Below are positions 35,857 to 44,122 of a stretch of 64,000 bases of DNA, piece after piece. The notes below the pieces were generated by a model. It was not told the origin of the DNA, did not search any database, and saw nothing but the letters and a program-made list of their open reading frames with translations. The number at the start of each line of letters is the position of its first letter. Within the stretch, counting starts at the first letter, position 1. The position numbers and the translations under genes were made by a program. The DNA is taken from NCBI GenBank assembly GCA_029861535.1, contig JAOTZC010000010.1, positions 1 through 64,000 of the forward strand. Direction: 5' to 3'. This stretch comes from Gammaproteobacteria bacterium. Lineage in GTDB: Bacteria; Pseudomonadota; Gammaproteobacteria; Steroidobacterales; Woeseiaceae.

Positions 35857-36177
35857 TTGTGCGCTCGTAGAATAGCACTAACAGCAATGTGATTGATTTG
35901 AATCACGAGCTTGCAAGAAATCAGGGATTTTCTACTGCACAAGCAAGACTAAGTGGGCTGTGCACGAAGACATCCAGCCGGCGATCTTCGAGCTCAACGA
36001 GTCTATGTCTACGCAATCGACATGTTGAATACATGATTGCGGTTCGGGGCGGCGATTATGTAGAACCAATACCACCCTGATTTTGATGTACTTTTGCATG
36101 TTGTCCTACGCAGGTCGCAGTTCTATCGCCCATGTGTTGACAGCTACTTTCGGATTGTGAAACTCTGCGCCGAGCAA
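35857..36177. other. Gene-poor region before the riboswitch-like leader
   Basis: About 320 bp with no supported gene. The track's 63-aa frame (35889-36080) is serine/arginine-rich and has no Shine-Dalgarno, so I reject it. The region holds a probable FNR-type dyad near its left end and leads into a c-di-GMP-I-like aptamer at its right end. A promoter for the membrane/VWA operon is expected here; TTGACA at 36138-36143 is a possible -35 element, but no good -10 sequence follows at the right spacing. Confidence 0.5.
35893..35906. promoter_or_regulatory. FNR/Anr-type dyad TTGAT-N4-ATCAC
   Basis: The sequence TTGATTTGAATCAC matches the FNR consensus TTGAT-N4-ATCAA at 9 of 10 positions. It lies 37 bp upstream of the minus-strand start at 35856 and about 350 bp before the plus-strand ATG at 36253, so the minus-strand gene is the likelier target. 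A single match in a 64-kb window could be chance. Confidence 0.4.
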
Positions 36178-36252
36178 TGACAAAGGCACACCTTTCGCGA
36201 GGAAGGGTCGCAACGCCACCGGTCTCGGTTCTTGTTAGACAGCAGGGTTACC
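36178..36252 (+). ncRNA. Candidate c-di-GMP-I (GEMM-I) riboswitch, degenerate
   Basis: The segment reads TGACAAAGGCACACC, then a P2 hairpin CCTTTC-GCGA-GGAAGG with a GNRA loop, then GGGTCGCAACGCC. A short P3 (GTCT/AGAC) and AGCAGGGTTACC lead directly into ATG 36253. GGC 36185-36187 pairs with GCC 36215-36217. The spacing between these elements is the same, base for base, as in the clear riboswitch at 62755-62787. Differences from consensus are GGCAAACC to GGCACACC and GACGCAAAGCC to GTCGCAACGCC. The start codon lies at the aptamer 3' end, suggesting translational control. Confidence 0.65.
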
Positions 36253-37674
36253 ATGATGAGTTTTTTCCTGAGCATTACGCCTTGGCCCGTTCTATCCGCA
36301 TTGTTGTGGATCGTTCTGGCTGTCGCAACTTTGTATTTCGCGCGTCCGACGTCGCACCGACTCATAAAGGCCGCGAGCAATTCACTGTACAAGGTGTTTC
36401 GAGCCGCGTCATTGGCGGTGACCAAGGCGGAGAACGGTCTTGCGACGAGAAATCGCGAAGTGCTGTTGGCGGCGGGACGGGAGGCAAAAGAACGCATTGT
36501 CGAACGCGAGTTTGATCGAATCAACGAAACCGTTCGCAAAGATTTGGCGAACTACTCGTCGTTACATCGCGGTCTCAGCGAATCGATCGACCGCATTGAA
36601 AAAGATCATCAAGACGCTGTAGACGTTCCACCCGATCCGCCTGGTTGGGTCAAGGCGGTAGAAGCGGTCGCAAAAATCGAGTCGCGAGACGGACGAGTCG
36701 GCGTCAGTAACATATTGAGTGACATTCACAAATCGCTGGTCCAGGCGCACAAGGAAGCCATGCTCGCGTATCGCGAGGCCAGCAAAGAGCGTCATACGCT
36801 TCTGAGGAAAATGCGACCGGAATGGCGCCGCATTCAGCAAATCCTTGGCAAAGTCGGCAAGAACGTCGACAGTCTGTTGGGCCGATCGGTCACGATTGAT
36901 CGCCATATGCAGGAGTATGAGGATATCGTTAAAGGCGAGGACCACGCGGTGTCGATACTGTCATCTTCGTCGTTGGTCTACTTTTTCGTATCGGCGCTTG
37001 TACTCGTCGTGGCAATTGGCGGCGCCGTGATCAACTTCTCACTGATCGCCCGGCCGATGGCGGAGATGGTCGGGGGCACCAACTTAATCGGTGGGTTCCG
37101 AACGGCCGACATTGCGGCCTTGGTCATCATCATGGTTGAGATATCCATGGGCTTGTTTCTGATGGAGTCTCTGCGCATCACCCGATTGTTTCCGGTTATA
37201 GGTGCGCTACCGGACAAGACCCGCGTGCGCATGATCTGGATTACGTTCACGATCCTGTTCTTACTTGCTAGCGTCGAAGCGGGACTTGCCTATATGCGCG
37301 AGTTACTACTGCATGACGAGCTGGCAACCAGTGCGCTGTTGCGGGGTGACCTCGATATTGCGACAACCAGCGGTTCTATGTGGATTACGACGGCGGCGCA
37401 GATGGGTATGGGTTTCATATTGCCATTTGCGCTGACATTTGTCGCCATTCCGCTGGAAACGTTCGTCCACTCGATGCGCACTGTCATCGGTTTGTTGGCA
37501 ATTGGTACTCTCAGAGTGCTGTCGCTGATATTTCGGCTTGTCGGCAGTACTTGCCGTTATCTCGGCGTACTCATCACTCAGCTGTATGACCTACCGTTAT
37601 TTATCCCTCTATGGTGGGCGGCGCGTGAGAAGGATGTCTCCGACGGCGGCGGATTGCAGGAGTTACGCTCATGA
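36253..37674 (+). CDS. Polytopic membrane protein with a coiled-coil region, riboswitch-associated
   Basis: 473 aa from ATG 36253 (AGGG upstream; the track's TTG is inside the aptamer). An N-terminal membrane segment (PWPVLSALLWIVLAVATLYF) is followed by about 200 charged residues with helical, coiled-coil character. At least four membrane segments come next: LVYFFVSALVLVVAIGGAVI, IAALVIIMVEISMGLFLM, IWITFTILFLLASVEAGLAY and MGMGFILPFALTFVAIPL. No family recognised. Its stop overlaps the ATG of the VWA lipoprotein gene (ATGA), so the two products probably act together at the cell envelope under c-di-GMP control. Confidence 0.8.
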   Translation: MMSFFLSITPWPVLSALLWIVLAVATLYFARPTSHRLIKAASNSLYKVFRAASLAVTKAENGLATRNREVLLAAGREAKERIVEREFDRINETVRKDLANYSSLHRGLSESIDRIEKDHQDAVDVPPDPPGWVKAVEAVAKIESRDGRVGVSNILSDIHKSLVQAHKEAMLAYREASKERHTLLRKMRPEWRRIQQILGKVGKNVDSLLGRSVTIDRHMQEYEDIVKGEDHAVSILSSSSLVYFFVSALVLVVAIGGAVINFSLIARPMAEMVGGTNLIGGFRTADIAALVIIMVEISMGLFLMESLRITRLFPVIGALPDKTRVRMIWITFTILFLLASVEAGLAYMRELLLHDELATSALLRGDLDIATTSGSMWITTAAQMGMGFILPFALTFVAIPLETFVHSMRTVIGLLAIGTLRVLSLIFRLVGSTCRYLGVLITQLYDLPLFIPLWWAAREKDVSDGGGLQELRS

Positions 37675-38306
37675 AATCACTTTCGATTGTTTTCGCATGC
37701 CTATTAATCGTCAGCTGCTCGCAGTCACGGCCTGGAAACATCGGTGTCTACATGCTGGTCGATACCTCAGGCACCTATAGCGAGGAGATTCAAAAGGCCC
37801 AACAGATTATTCGCTATACGTTGTCGCGGCTCGATGCCAAGGACACGTTTGCGGTTGCCCGCATTGATACGGCGAGTTTCAGCGAGAAAGACATCGTCGC
37901 GAAAATTACTTTAGACGATCGCCCTACGACAATGAACCGCCAGAAGCGCTTGTTCGCGGACCAAGTTCAGGTCTTCGTTGACCAGTCACCATCATCTGCG
38001 TACACCGACATAACGGGTGGTTTGCTGCAGGCGGTTGAGTATTTGAACGAAAAACAACCAGCCAAGAAAACCGTGTTCATTTTCTCGGATCTCAAGGAGG
38101 ATCTCGAAGACGGCTACATCCGCGAAATCGACTTCGACCTCGACGGCTTCGAAATCGTCGCGCTGAATGTAACCAAGTTGCGTACTGACAATGTCGATCC
38201 ACGCGAGTACCTAACGAGACTTGATGAGTGGCAAAATAAAGTCGAATCCTCGGGTGGCCGTTGGCGCGTTATCAACGACCTGGATGGCCTAGAACGTTTG
38301 CTGTAG
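37671..38306 (+). CDS. VWA-domain lipoprotein
   Basis: 211 aa. Signal peptide KSLSIVFACLLIVSCSQ with lipobox VSC. A von Willebrand A-like fold follows: IGVYMLVDTSGTYSEEI, where DTSGTYS resembles the DxSxS metal site, then SSAYTDITGGLLQAVEYL supplying the conserved threonine, KTVFIFSDLKEDL for the later aspartate, and FEIVALNVT. The MIDAS appears largely intact. Translationally coupled to the preceding membrane protein. VWA domains bind partners through a metal ion; the coiled-coil membrane protein is the obvious candidate. Confidence 0.82.
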   Translation: MKSLSIVFACLLIVSCSQSRPGNIGVYMLVDTSGTYSEEIQKAQQIIRYTLSRLDAKDTFAVARIDTASFSEKDIVAKITLDDRPTTMNRQKRLFADQVQVFVDQSPSSAYTDITGGLLQAVEYLNEKQPAKKTVFIFSDLKEDLEDGYIREIDFDLDGFEIVALNVTKLRTDNVDPREYLTRLDEWQNKVESSGGRWRVINDLDGLERLL

Positions 38307-38382
38307 ACGCAGAAATTGACCACTCGTAACGCGCGCATGGGGCTCGCGTATATTTTTATGACGCCGTTGTTCCAAATGCCTG

Positions 38383-38401
38383 TCCTATTGTTAAGATAGG
38401 A
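38383..38401. promoter_or_regulatory. Inverted repeat upstream of parB
   Basis: TCCTAT-TGTTAAG-ATAGGA is a perfect 6-bp dyad with a 7-nt centre, 85 bp before the parB start. It does not resemble parS (TGTTTCACGTGAAACA). It may be an operator for parB or the end of the preceding operon. The upstream stretch TATATTTTTATG at about 38349 is AT-rich and could hold a promoter. Confidence 0.3.
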
Positions 38402-38485
38402 ACATGAGGTTTCCGTCGATGTATTCGCAGCATTGGGTGATGCGGTTATTTTGGCGTTCTGGCAGGACAGCGGAGTATTGCTAAT

Positions 38486-39448
38486 ATGGGTTCGCAAAAA
38501 AGATTGGGCCGGGGCCTGGACGTACTGCTGGGCAAGCATGAAGGACAAACATCGTCGAACAAGAGCGCATCGAAGGCGTATGTCGACATGTCCGTTGGCA
38601 CATTGGTGCAGGGCCAATTTCAACCTCGTCAGACGATAGAAGATGAGGCCCTGGCCGAACTGGTCCAGTCGATACAGCAGCAAGGTGTGTTGCAACCCCT
38701 ATTAGTCCGAGCACTGGCAGGCTCAAAAAGGGGTAGCGGTGTCATTTCTCATGAAATCGTTGCCGGGGAGAGACGTTGGCGGGCGGCCAAACTGGCCGGT
38801 TTGAAGACCGTACCAGTGGCCATATGCGACCTCGACGACAAAGCGGCGCTTGCCGTTGCTTTGATCGAAAATTTGCAGCGGGAAGATCTGAATGCCATTG
38901 AAGTCGCGGAATCGTTACTGAAGTTGACCAAAGACTTTGGATTGACACACCAGCAGGCAGCCGAGGCCGTTGGGCGATCACGTTCGTCCGTGAGCAATTA
39001 TCTGAGGCTATTGGAACTTGGGGACGGCGCCCGAGAATGCCTCGCCACCGGAAACATGGACATGGGTCACGCACGTGCCTTGTTGTCACTGGACGTTGAG
39101 CAACAGGATTCTGTTGCGAAAAAGATTCCGGTACAAAAATTATCGGTACGTGAGGTAGAACAGCTTGTGGTGAAACTGCATGCTGGACCAGACACCACTG
39201 TCAAACGAAAAGCCGACATGCAGGCAAGATGGCTACAACGACAACTCGCAAAAGAGCTTGGCGTGAAAGTCGGCATACGCACGCGCAAAGACGGTGGTAA
39301 CGTACTGGGGATCGACTTTGACAACCTGAACCAGCTTCACGGCACGCTGCAAAAGATAGAAAAGCTAGTTGGGCAAGTTATTGATACCGCAGGGCCGCGA
39401 ATCGCCGAACTATCGCGCCAGGACTCGATACCACACGACGCTTCCTGA
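38486..39448 (+). CDS. Orphan ParB/Spo0J-family protein
   Basis: 320 aa. Starts like chromosomal ParB (KRLGRGLDVLLGKHEG). The CTP-binding core is visible as GQFQPRQTIEDEALAELVQSIQQQGVLQPLLVR, EIVAGERRWRAAKLAGL and ALIENLQREDLNAIEVAESL. A helix-turn-helix follows (LTHQQAAEAVGRSRSSVSNYLRLLEL), then a dimerisation tail. All core motifs are present. No parA is adjacent and no parS was found nearby, so it is either a second ParB or separated from ParA. It follows the VWA gene by 180 bp. Confidence 0.88.
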   Translation: MGSQKRLGRGLDVLLGKHEGQTSSNKSASKAYVDMSVGTLVQGQFQPRQTIEDEALAELVQSIQQQGVLQPLLVRALAGSKRGSGVISHEIVAGERRWRAAKLAGLKTVPVAICDLDDKAALAVALIENLQREDLNAIEVAESLLKLTKDFGLTHQQAAEAVGRSRSSVSNYLRLLELGDGARECLATGNMDMGHARALLSLDVEQQDSVAKKIPVQKLSVREVEQLVVKLHAGPDTTVKRKADMQARWLQRQLAKELGVKVGIRTRKDGGNVLGIDFDNLNQLHGTLQKIEKLVGQVIDTAGPRIAELSRQDSIPHDAS

Positions 39449-39531
39449 GTGAACATCGATCATGAATTGTCGTCGAATCGAAATTTGACTCAGTTGTTGT
39501 TTTCAATGCCGATACAGCCGTGCTGCGCCGG

Positions 39532-41289
39532 CTAGTCCGCCTCCCGATCAATATCGCAACAGTGCGGCTTGTCTCGATCTCGTAGCACCTGACCTCGGCG
39601 GGAACCCGTTCGATAGACCGTACAGCCTTTGACGCCCATCGTGTAGGCAGCCTGATACATGGCGGCAACATCATCGACGCTTGCATCGTCGGGCAAGTTC
39701 ACGGTCTTCGAGATTGCGTTATCGACAAACGGTTGAATTTCAGCCTGCATTCGCAGATGCGCATCGCCAGGTAATGCATCGGTAGTTACAAACGTATCCG
39801 GAATTGCGTTTGACGCGTGCCCATTTTCCCGCCACTGCGAATACGCATAGTCACGCACCAAGAAGCGGGGCATCTTCAATTCTCTGTCGCGAACAGCACG
39901 TTCAGCTTCAAGAGAGTAAATAGGCTCGATTCCGCTGGAAATATTGTTGGCAAGCAAACTTACAGTGCCAGTAGGTGCGATTGCCAACAAATGGCTATTC
40001 CGCATTCCATTGCTTGCGATTTCATCTTGCAGCCGGTTCGGCAAACGGCTCACGAATGGGGCCCGCAGGTATTTCTGGGCGTCGAACAACTCGAACCTGC
40101 CTTTCTCCTTGGCCAGGTCAATCGACGATGCGTATGCGACGTCTCTGATAATTCGCATAAGCTGTGCGGCTTTTCGGCGTGCGGCAGCGCTGTCGTAGTG
40201 GAGGCCCAGCATGACGAGCATGTCGGCGAGCCCGGTGATGCCAAGCCCGATTCGGCGAGTGGCGCGCGCTTGTTTCGCCTGTGACGGCAGCGGGTAATGA
40301 CTGATATCGATGACGTTGTCAAGAAATCGGACTGCGATTGCGACAGTCTTGCGCAAGTCGGATTCATCGACGCTCGAACTCTGGGTAAAAGGATCGCGTA
40401 CAAAGGCCGTTAGATTGATTGAACCAAGACAGCAAGCACCATACGGCGGCAACGGTACCTCACCGCAGGGATTCGTGGCACTGATAACCTCGCAGTACGC
40501 GAGGTTGTTTTCGCTATTTATGCGATCGACAAATAAAACACCGGGTTCCGCACAATCGTGGGCGGCGACATTAATTTTTCGCCAAATCTCCCTTGCCGGT
40601 AACGCGCGAATGATCGTGTTGGTGTTGTCGATCTGGTCCGTAGCAGATGGCGACTCAAAGTGCAGCTGCCATTCCGCATCGTCCGCGACCGCTTGCATAA
40701 ACGCATCCGTAATCAGCACGGACAAATTGAAATTTCGCAGCGCGTCTCTACGGCGTTTGACATTGATAAATTGTTCGATGTCGGGATGATCACACCGGAG
40801 CGTCATCATTATCGCACCGCGCCTTGCGCTAGACGCCAACATGGCATCACATATGCTGTCCAGAACGAACATGAACGAAAGTGGGCCGGACGCGGTCATT
40901 CCGCTTCGTAACGCTGCGGTTCCTGACGGTCTTAATGTCGAGAAATCGAATCCTATTCCGCCGCCTTGCTCCATCGTTATGGCTGCTTCTTTGAATGCAT
41001 TGAAAATGCCTTCGATGGAGTCAACAACAGTGCCCATGACGAAACAGTTGAAGAGCGTCACACGATTCTCGGTACCGGCGCCCGCGAGAATGCGGCCACC
41101 CGGCAGGAAACGAAAGTCCTCCAGAATCCGGTAAAATGACCGCTGCCATGCAGTCTGATCGGCTTCAACCTCGGCAACGGCATTAGCCACCCGAGCCCAG
41201 GTATCGGTGATGTCGGCCTCCCGATCATGTTCCGCCGCAACACGATACCGGGATTCCCAAATGTGCTTGGAAAGTGAGGTTTGTTGCAT
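39532..41289 (-). CDS. nrdJ: Adenosylcobalamin-dependent ribonucleotide reductase, class II
   Basis: 585 aa from ATG 41289. Reduces ribonucleotides with a B12-generated thiyl radical and needs no oxygen. FRFLPGGRILAGAG, TLFNCFVMGTV, EQGGGIGFDFSTLRP, SARRGAIMMTLRCDHPDI and ATNPCGEVPLPPYGACCLGSINL hold the active-site Cys, Asn and Glu. IAPTGTVSLLANNISSGIEPIYSLEAERAVRDRE and KGCTVYRTGSRRGQVL are typical of class II. There is no ATP cone, and the tail ends CCDIDREAD with adjacent cysteines, perhaps the reductant-accepting pair. Divergent from ftsH across a 210-bp region with strong dyads. Confidence 0.93.
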   Translation of the reverse strand: MQQTSLSKHIWESRYRVAAEHDREADITDTWARVANAVAEVEADQTAWQRSFYRILEDFRFLPGGRILAGAGTENRVTLFNCFVMGTVVDSIEGIFNAFKEAAITMEQGGGIGFDFSTLRPSGTAALRSGMTASGPLSFMFVLDSICDAMLASSARRGAIMMTLRCDHPDIEQFINVKRRRDALRNFNLSVLITDAFMQAVADDAEWQLHFESPSATDQIDNTNTIIRALPAREIWRKINVAAHDCAEPGVLFVDRINSENNLAYCEVISATNPCGEVPLPPYGACCLGSINLTAFVRDPFTQSSSVDESDLRKTVAIAVRFLDNVIDISHYPLPSQAKQARATRRIGLGITGLADMLVMLGLHYDSAAARRKAAQLMRIIRDVAYASSIDLAKEKGRFELFDAQKYLRAPFVSRLPNRLQDEIASNGMRNSHLLAIAPTGTVSLLANNISSGIEPIYSLEAERAVRDRELKMPRFLVRDYAYSQWRENGHASNAIPDTFVTTDALPGDAHLRMQAEIQPFVDNAISKTVNLPDDASVDDVAAMYQAAYTMGVKGCTVYRTGSRRGQVLRDRDKPHCCDIDREAD

Positions 41290-41321
41290 GAGCAATCGAT
41301 AGCGAAATTGACGTCATGCAA

Positions 41322-41421
41322 CCATTCGGGCTTATACCTAGCTCCACGGTTGATGCGCGACTATCGCGAACCTGGCTTGACGTGAGACGACACGAACGCT
41401 TGTTTCGGTAAGCCCGAATGG
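41322..41421. repeat. 13-bp inverted repeat between nrdJ and ftsH
   Basis: CCATTCGGGCTTA at 41322-41334 and its exact complement TAAGCCCGAATGG at 41409-41421, separated by 74 bp. It lies in the shared upstream region of the divergent nrdJ and ftsH genes. A 13-bp perfect match is unlikely by chance over this distance. It could be a pair of operator sites for one regulator, or a long-range RNA stem. Confidence 0.75.
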
Positions 41422-41429
41422 CGCTGTGT

Positions 41430-41456
41430 GTTCGTCCCCGGCTAATCTGGACGAAC
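41430..41456 (+). promoter_or_regulatory. 8-bp dyad in the ftsH leader
   Basis: GTTCGTCC (41430-41437) and GGACGAAC (41449-41456) form a perfect 8-bp dyad with an 11-nt centre, 43 bp before the ftsH start. It could be a hairpin in the 5' leader or a repressor site. No T-run follows. Confidence 0.55.
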
Positions 41457-41499
41457 GCGTTTAGTAATCAAATCGCCAATTTCGCAACGGTGGATATAA

Positions 41500-43365
41500 T
41501 TGGATAAGAGTCTGCGCATCAATCTTGGGTATGCCCTGATCGCTATTGTCGGCTTCGCCATGTTGCAGCAGTGGTGGTATCAGCGACAGTCAGTCGAGGA
41601 AGTTTCCTACAATCAATTCATTGTATTGCTCGACACCGGACGAATTTCCGATGTACAAGTATCGGAAAACCGCATTCGCGGAAGCATGAAAGGGACGACA
41701 GCCAGCGGTGCAAAATTCGTCGATACGGTGCGCGTTGACACCGATCTCGCCGAAGTTCTGGCCGCATACGATGTTGACTATTCCGGCGTCATTGAGAGCG
41801 ACACTATTTCTAACATCGTCGTTCTAATAATGCCGGCGCTGTTCATTGTCGCAATTTGGCTGTTTGTGATTCGAAAACTAATCGGCAAACAGACCGCCGC
41901 AAGCGGTCTGATGTCAATCGGGAAGAGCAAGGCCAAGGTCTACGTCCAGACCGACATTCAGGTCACGTTTGACGATGTGGCAGGTGTCGATGAGGCCAAG
42001 GAAGAACTGCGCGAGGTCGTAGAGTTCCTAAAGAAGCCGGATGAATACGGTCGCCTGGGCGCTCATGTACCGAAGGGCATTCTCCTCGTCGGGCCACCTG
42101 GTACCGGCAAGACGTTGCTGGCGAAGGCCGTCGCGGGGGAGGCGGCTGTGCCGTTCTTCTCGATCAATGGCTCCGAATTCGTCGAAATGTTTGTTGGCGT
42201 CGGCGCGGCGAGAGTTCGCGATCTCTTTGAGCAAGCGCGGCGTACCGCACCCTGCATAATTTTTATCGACGAACTGGATGCGCTTGGCAGGGCACGTGGC
42301 GCCGGTCCCTTGGGTGGCGGCCACGATGAAAAGGAACAGACGCTCAATCAGTTGCTGAGTGAGTTAGATGGCTTCGATACTAAACAAGGCATTGTCTTAT
42401 TAGCGGCCACCAACCGACCTGAGATTCTTGACCCCGCGCTGCTTCGGGCGGGGCGTTTCGACCGCCAGGTTCTAGTCGACCGTCCGGACAAAAGCGGCCG
42501 CACTGCGATACTCGGGATTCACGTTAGGTCCGTTCGTATTGCTGAAGACGTTGTACTCGATCAGATCGCTGCGCTTACGCCCGGATTTAGTGGTGCAGAT
42601 CTGGCGAATCTGGTCAACGAGGCAGCAATTGTTGCCACACGGCGCTCAGCCAAAGAAGTCACGATGGAGGATTTTACATCCGCAATAGAACGAATTGTGG
42701 CGGGCCTGGAAAAGAAAAGTCGTATTCTCAGCCCCTATGAACGTCAGTTGGTTGCGTACCACGAAACCGGCCACGCGCTCGTCACACTGGCGTTGCAAGG
42801 CACCGAAACCGTACAGAAGATTTCAATCATACCGCGCGGAATAGGCACGCTTGGATACAATATTCAACGGCCGACAGAAGATCGATACCTGATGACGGCC
42901 GATGAACTAAAGGACAAGATGACGTCCTTGCTTGGCGGGCGAGCGGCGGAAGTTTTGGTTTTCGACAAGTTATCGACAGGCGCCGCAGACGATCTTGACA
43001 AAGCGACGAATATCGCGCGCAGCATGGTCGCTCGCTACGGCATGGACGAGACTCTTGGGCTCGCTACCTATGACGACCTGCGATCGCCGTATCTCGGCGA
43101 TACCTTTGGTCCGCGGCTCCCGGGACAACCGTACAGTGAGCAGACTGCGGCCCGGATTGACGACGCGATACGATCGTTGATAAATGAGGCATTCGAACGT
43201 GCGTCAGACATCCTGTCTCAGAATCGACAACTACTCGACAGCATAGCCACAAATCTGCTGGAAAAAGAAACCCTGTCCGGTGCGGAGTTGCCAGTGCCGA
43301 AATGGTCGGGGCAGAAATCACGCGCCAACATACGCCGAATTCAGGAACCTGCGTCGTCTGGCTGA
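41500..43365 (+). CDS. ftsH: FtsH-type ATP-dependent membrane metalloprotease
   Basis: 621 aa. Two N-terminal membrane segments ([18 protein letters not shown] and [19 protein letters not shown]) flank a small periplasmic domain. The AAA module has [30 protein letters not shown] and [23 protein letters not shown]. The protease part has the zinc site HETGH and [13 protein letters not shown]. All catalytic residues are present. The start is TTG 41500, with GGTGGA upstream. It lacks the usual rrmJ-ftsH-folP context and sits among stress genes, so it is probably an extra copy rather than the housekeeping FtsH. Confidence 0.92.
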   Translation: MDKSLRINLGYALIAIVGFAMLQQWWYQRQSVEEVSYNQFIVLLDTGRISDVQVSENRIRGSMKGTTASGAKFVDTVRVDTDLAEVLAAYDVDYSGVIESDTISNIVVLIMPALFIVAIWLFVIRKLIGKQTAASGLMSIGKSKAKVYVQTDIQVTFDDVAGVDEAKEELREVVEFLKKPDEYGRLGAHVPKGILLVGPPGTGKTLLAKAVAGEAAVPFFSINGSEFVEMFVGVGAARVRDLFEQARRTAPCIIFIDELDALGRARGAGPLGGGHDEKEQTLNQLLSELDGFDTKQGIVLLAATNRPEILDPALLRAGRFDRQVLVDRPDKSGRTAILGIHVRSVRIAEDVVLDQIAALTPGFSGADLANLVNEAAIVATRRSAKEVTMEDFTSAIERIVAGLEKKSRILSPYERQLVAYHETGHALVTLALQGTETVQKISIIPRGIGTLGYNIQRPTEDRYLMTADELKDKMTSLLGGRAAEVLVFDKLSTGAADDLDKATNIARSMVARYGMDETLGLATYDDLRSPYLGDTFGPRLPGQPYSEQTAARIDDAIRSLINEAFERASDILSQNRQLLDSIATNLLEKETLSGAELPVPKWSGQKSRANIRRIQEPASSG

Positions 43366-43535
43366 CATAAGTTCAAGGCGATTCACGGCACATCGACAAT
43401 TATGTGAGTCAGCACATCGTTTCTTCCGCAACAGTCGATCTCGGCTACGAATCATATTTCCGGCGCAAGTCTGATGCCGTCCGGGGCCCAATCGCTCGGA
43501 TGCAGAAACAGCCCTATGCCAGCGGCGATCCCGCC

Positions 43536-43550
43536 TACGTTAACTACGTA
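43536..43550. promoter_or_regulatory. Dyad TACGT-N5-ACGTA upstream of the glycine-zipper lipoprotein
   Basis: A perfect 5-bp dyad with a TAACT centre, 50 bp before ATG 43600, directly followed by T7. Read as RNA it could be a weak hairpin plus T-run ending ftsH; read as DNA it could be a regulator site. The rest of the 234-bp gap between ftsH and the lipoprotein gene shows no supported gene. Confidence 0.3.
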
Positions 43551-43599
43551 TTTTTTTGCGTAACGACCGCCCTAAGGTCCCGATATGAGGTATGGAGCG

Positions 43600-44067
43600 A
43601 TGATTGACAGAACCAAGATCTACGTACTGCTGATTTCCACAATGCTGACAGGCATGATTTTCAGTGGGTGCGAGACGACGACGCATGGCCAAGAAGGTGA
43701 GATTCTTGGCGGAGTTATCGGTGGTGTGGTTGGTGCACAAATCGGTGACGGAGACGGCAGAACGGCGGCAATCATATTAGGGACGATAACGGGTGCGATG
43801 ATCGGTCGCCACATTGGCGAGACAATGGACGAAACAGATCGTATGAAAACGGCAATGGTTCTAAACGATTCCCGCAGCGGCAAGGTCACGACCTGGGTTA
43901 ATCCCGATACAGGCAACAAATACGCGGTCATGCCGACTAAAACTTTTGGGCAAGAAAGCGGCCCGTGCCGCGAATTCCAGCTCGATGCGACCGTCGGTGG
44001 TCAGACTAACCAGGAGATTTACGGAACCGCGTGTCTTCAAGCGGACGGTAGTTGGTTGGTACGTTAA
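43600..44067 (+). CDS. Glycine-zipper outer-membrane lipoprotein, 17-kDa antigen type
   Basis: 155 aa from ATG 43600, with GGAG upstream. Signal peptide IYVLLISTMLTGMIFSGC with a lipobox ending SGC. The mature part begins with a glycine-zipper hairpin (ILGGVIGGVVGAQIGDGDGRTAAIILGTITGAMIGRHIG), followed by a domain with TTWVNPDTGNKYAVMPTKTF, GPCREFQLDATVGGQ and YGTACLQADGSWLV, typical of the 17-kDa surface antigen/SmpA-like family. Likely an envelope-stability protein. It follows ftsH on the same strand. Confidence 0.85.
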   Translation: MIDRTKIYVLLISTMLTGMIFSGCETTTHGQEGEILGGVIGGVVGAQIGDGDGRTAAIILGTITGAMIGRHIGETMDETDRMKTAMVLNDSRSGKVTTWVNPDTGNKYAVMPTKTFGQESGPCREFQLDATVGGQTNQEIYGTACLQADGSWLVR

Positions 44068-44122
44068 GTAGTTTGGCTGGGACGGATTATCCCCAAACTT
44101 TGACTCGTCGCGATCAGGCACC

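Noticed and set aside
35889-36080. 63-aa ORF upstream of the riboswitch-like leader
   Set aside because: Serine/arginine-rich, no ribosome-binding site, begins inside the FNR-type dyad.
41290-41499. Cobalamin riboswitch or NrdR box for the B12-dependent reductase
   Set aside because: No B12-box-like conserved core or NrdR consensus was seen on the nrdJ side; only unrelated dyads.
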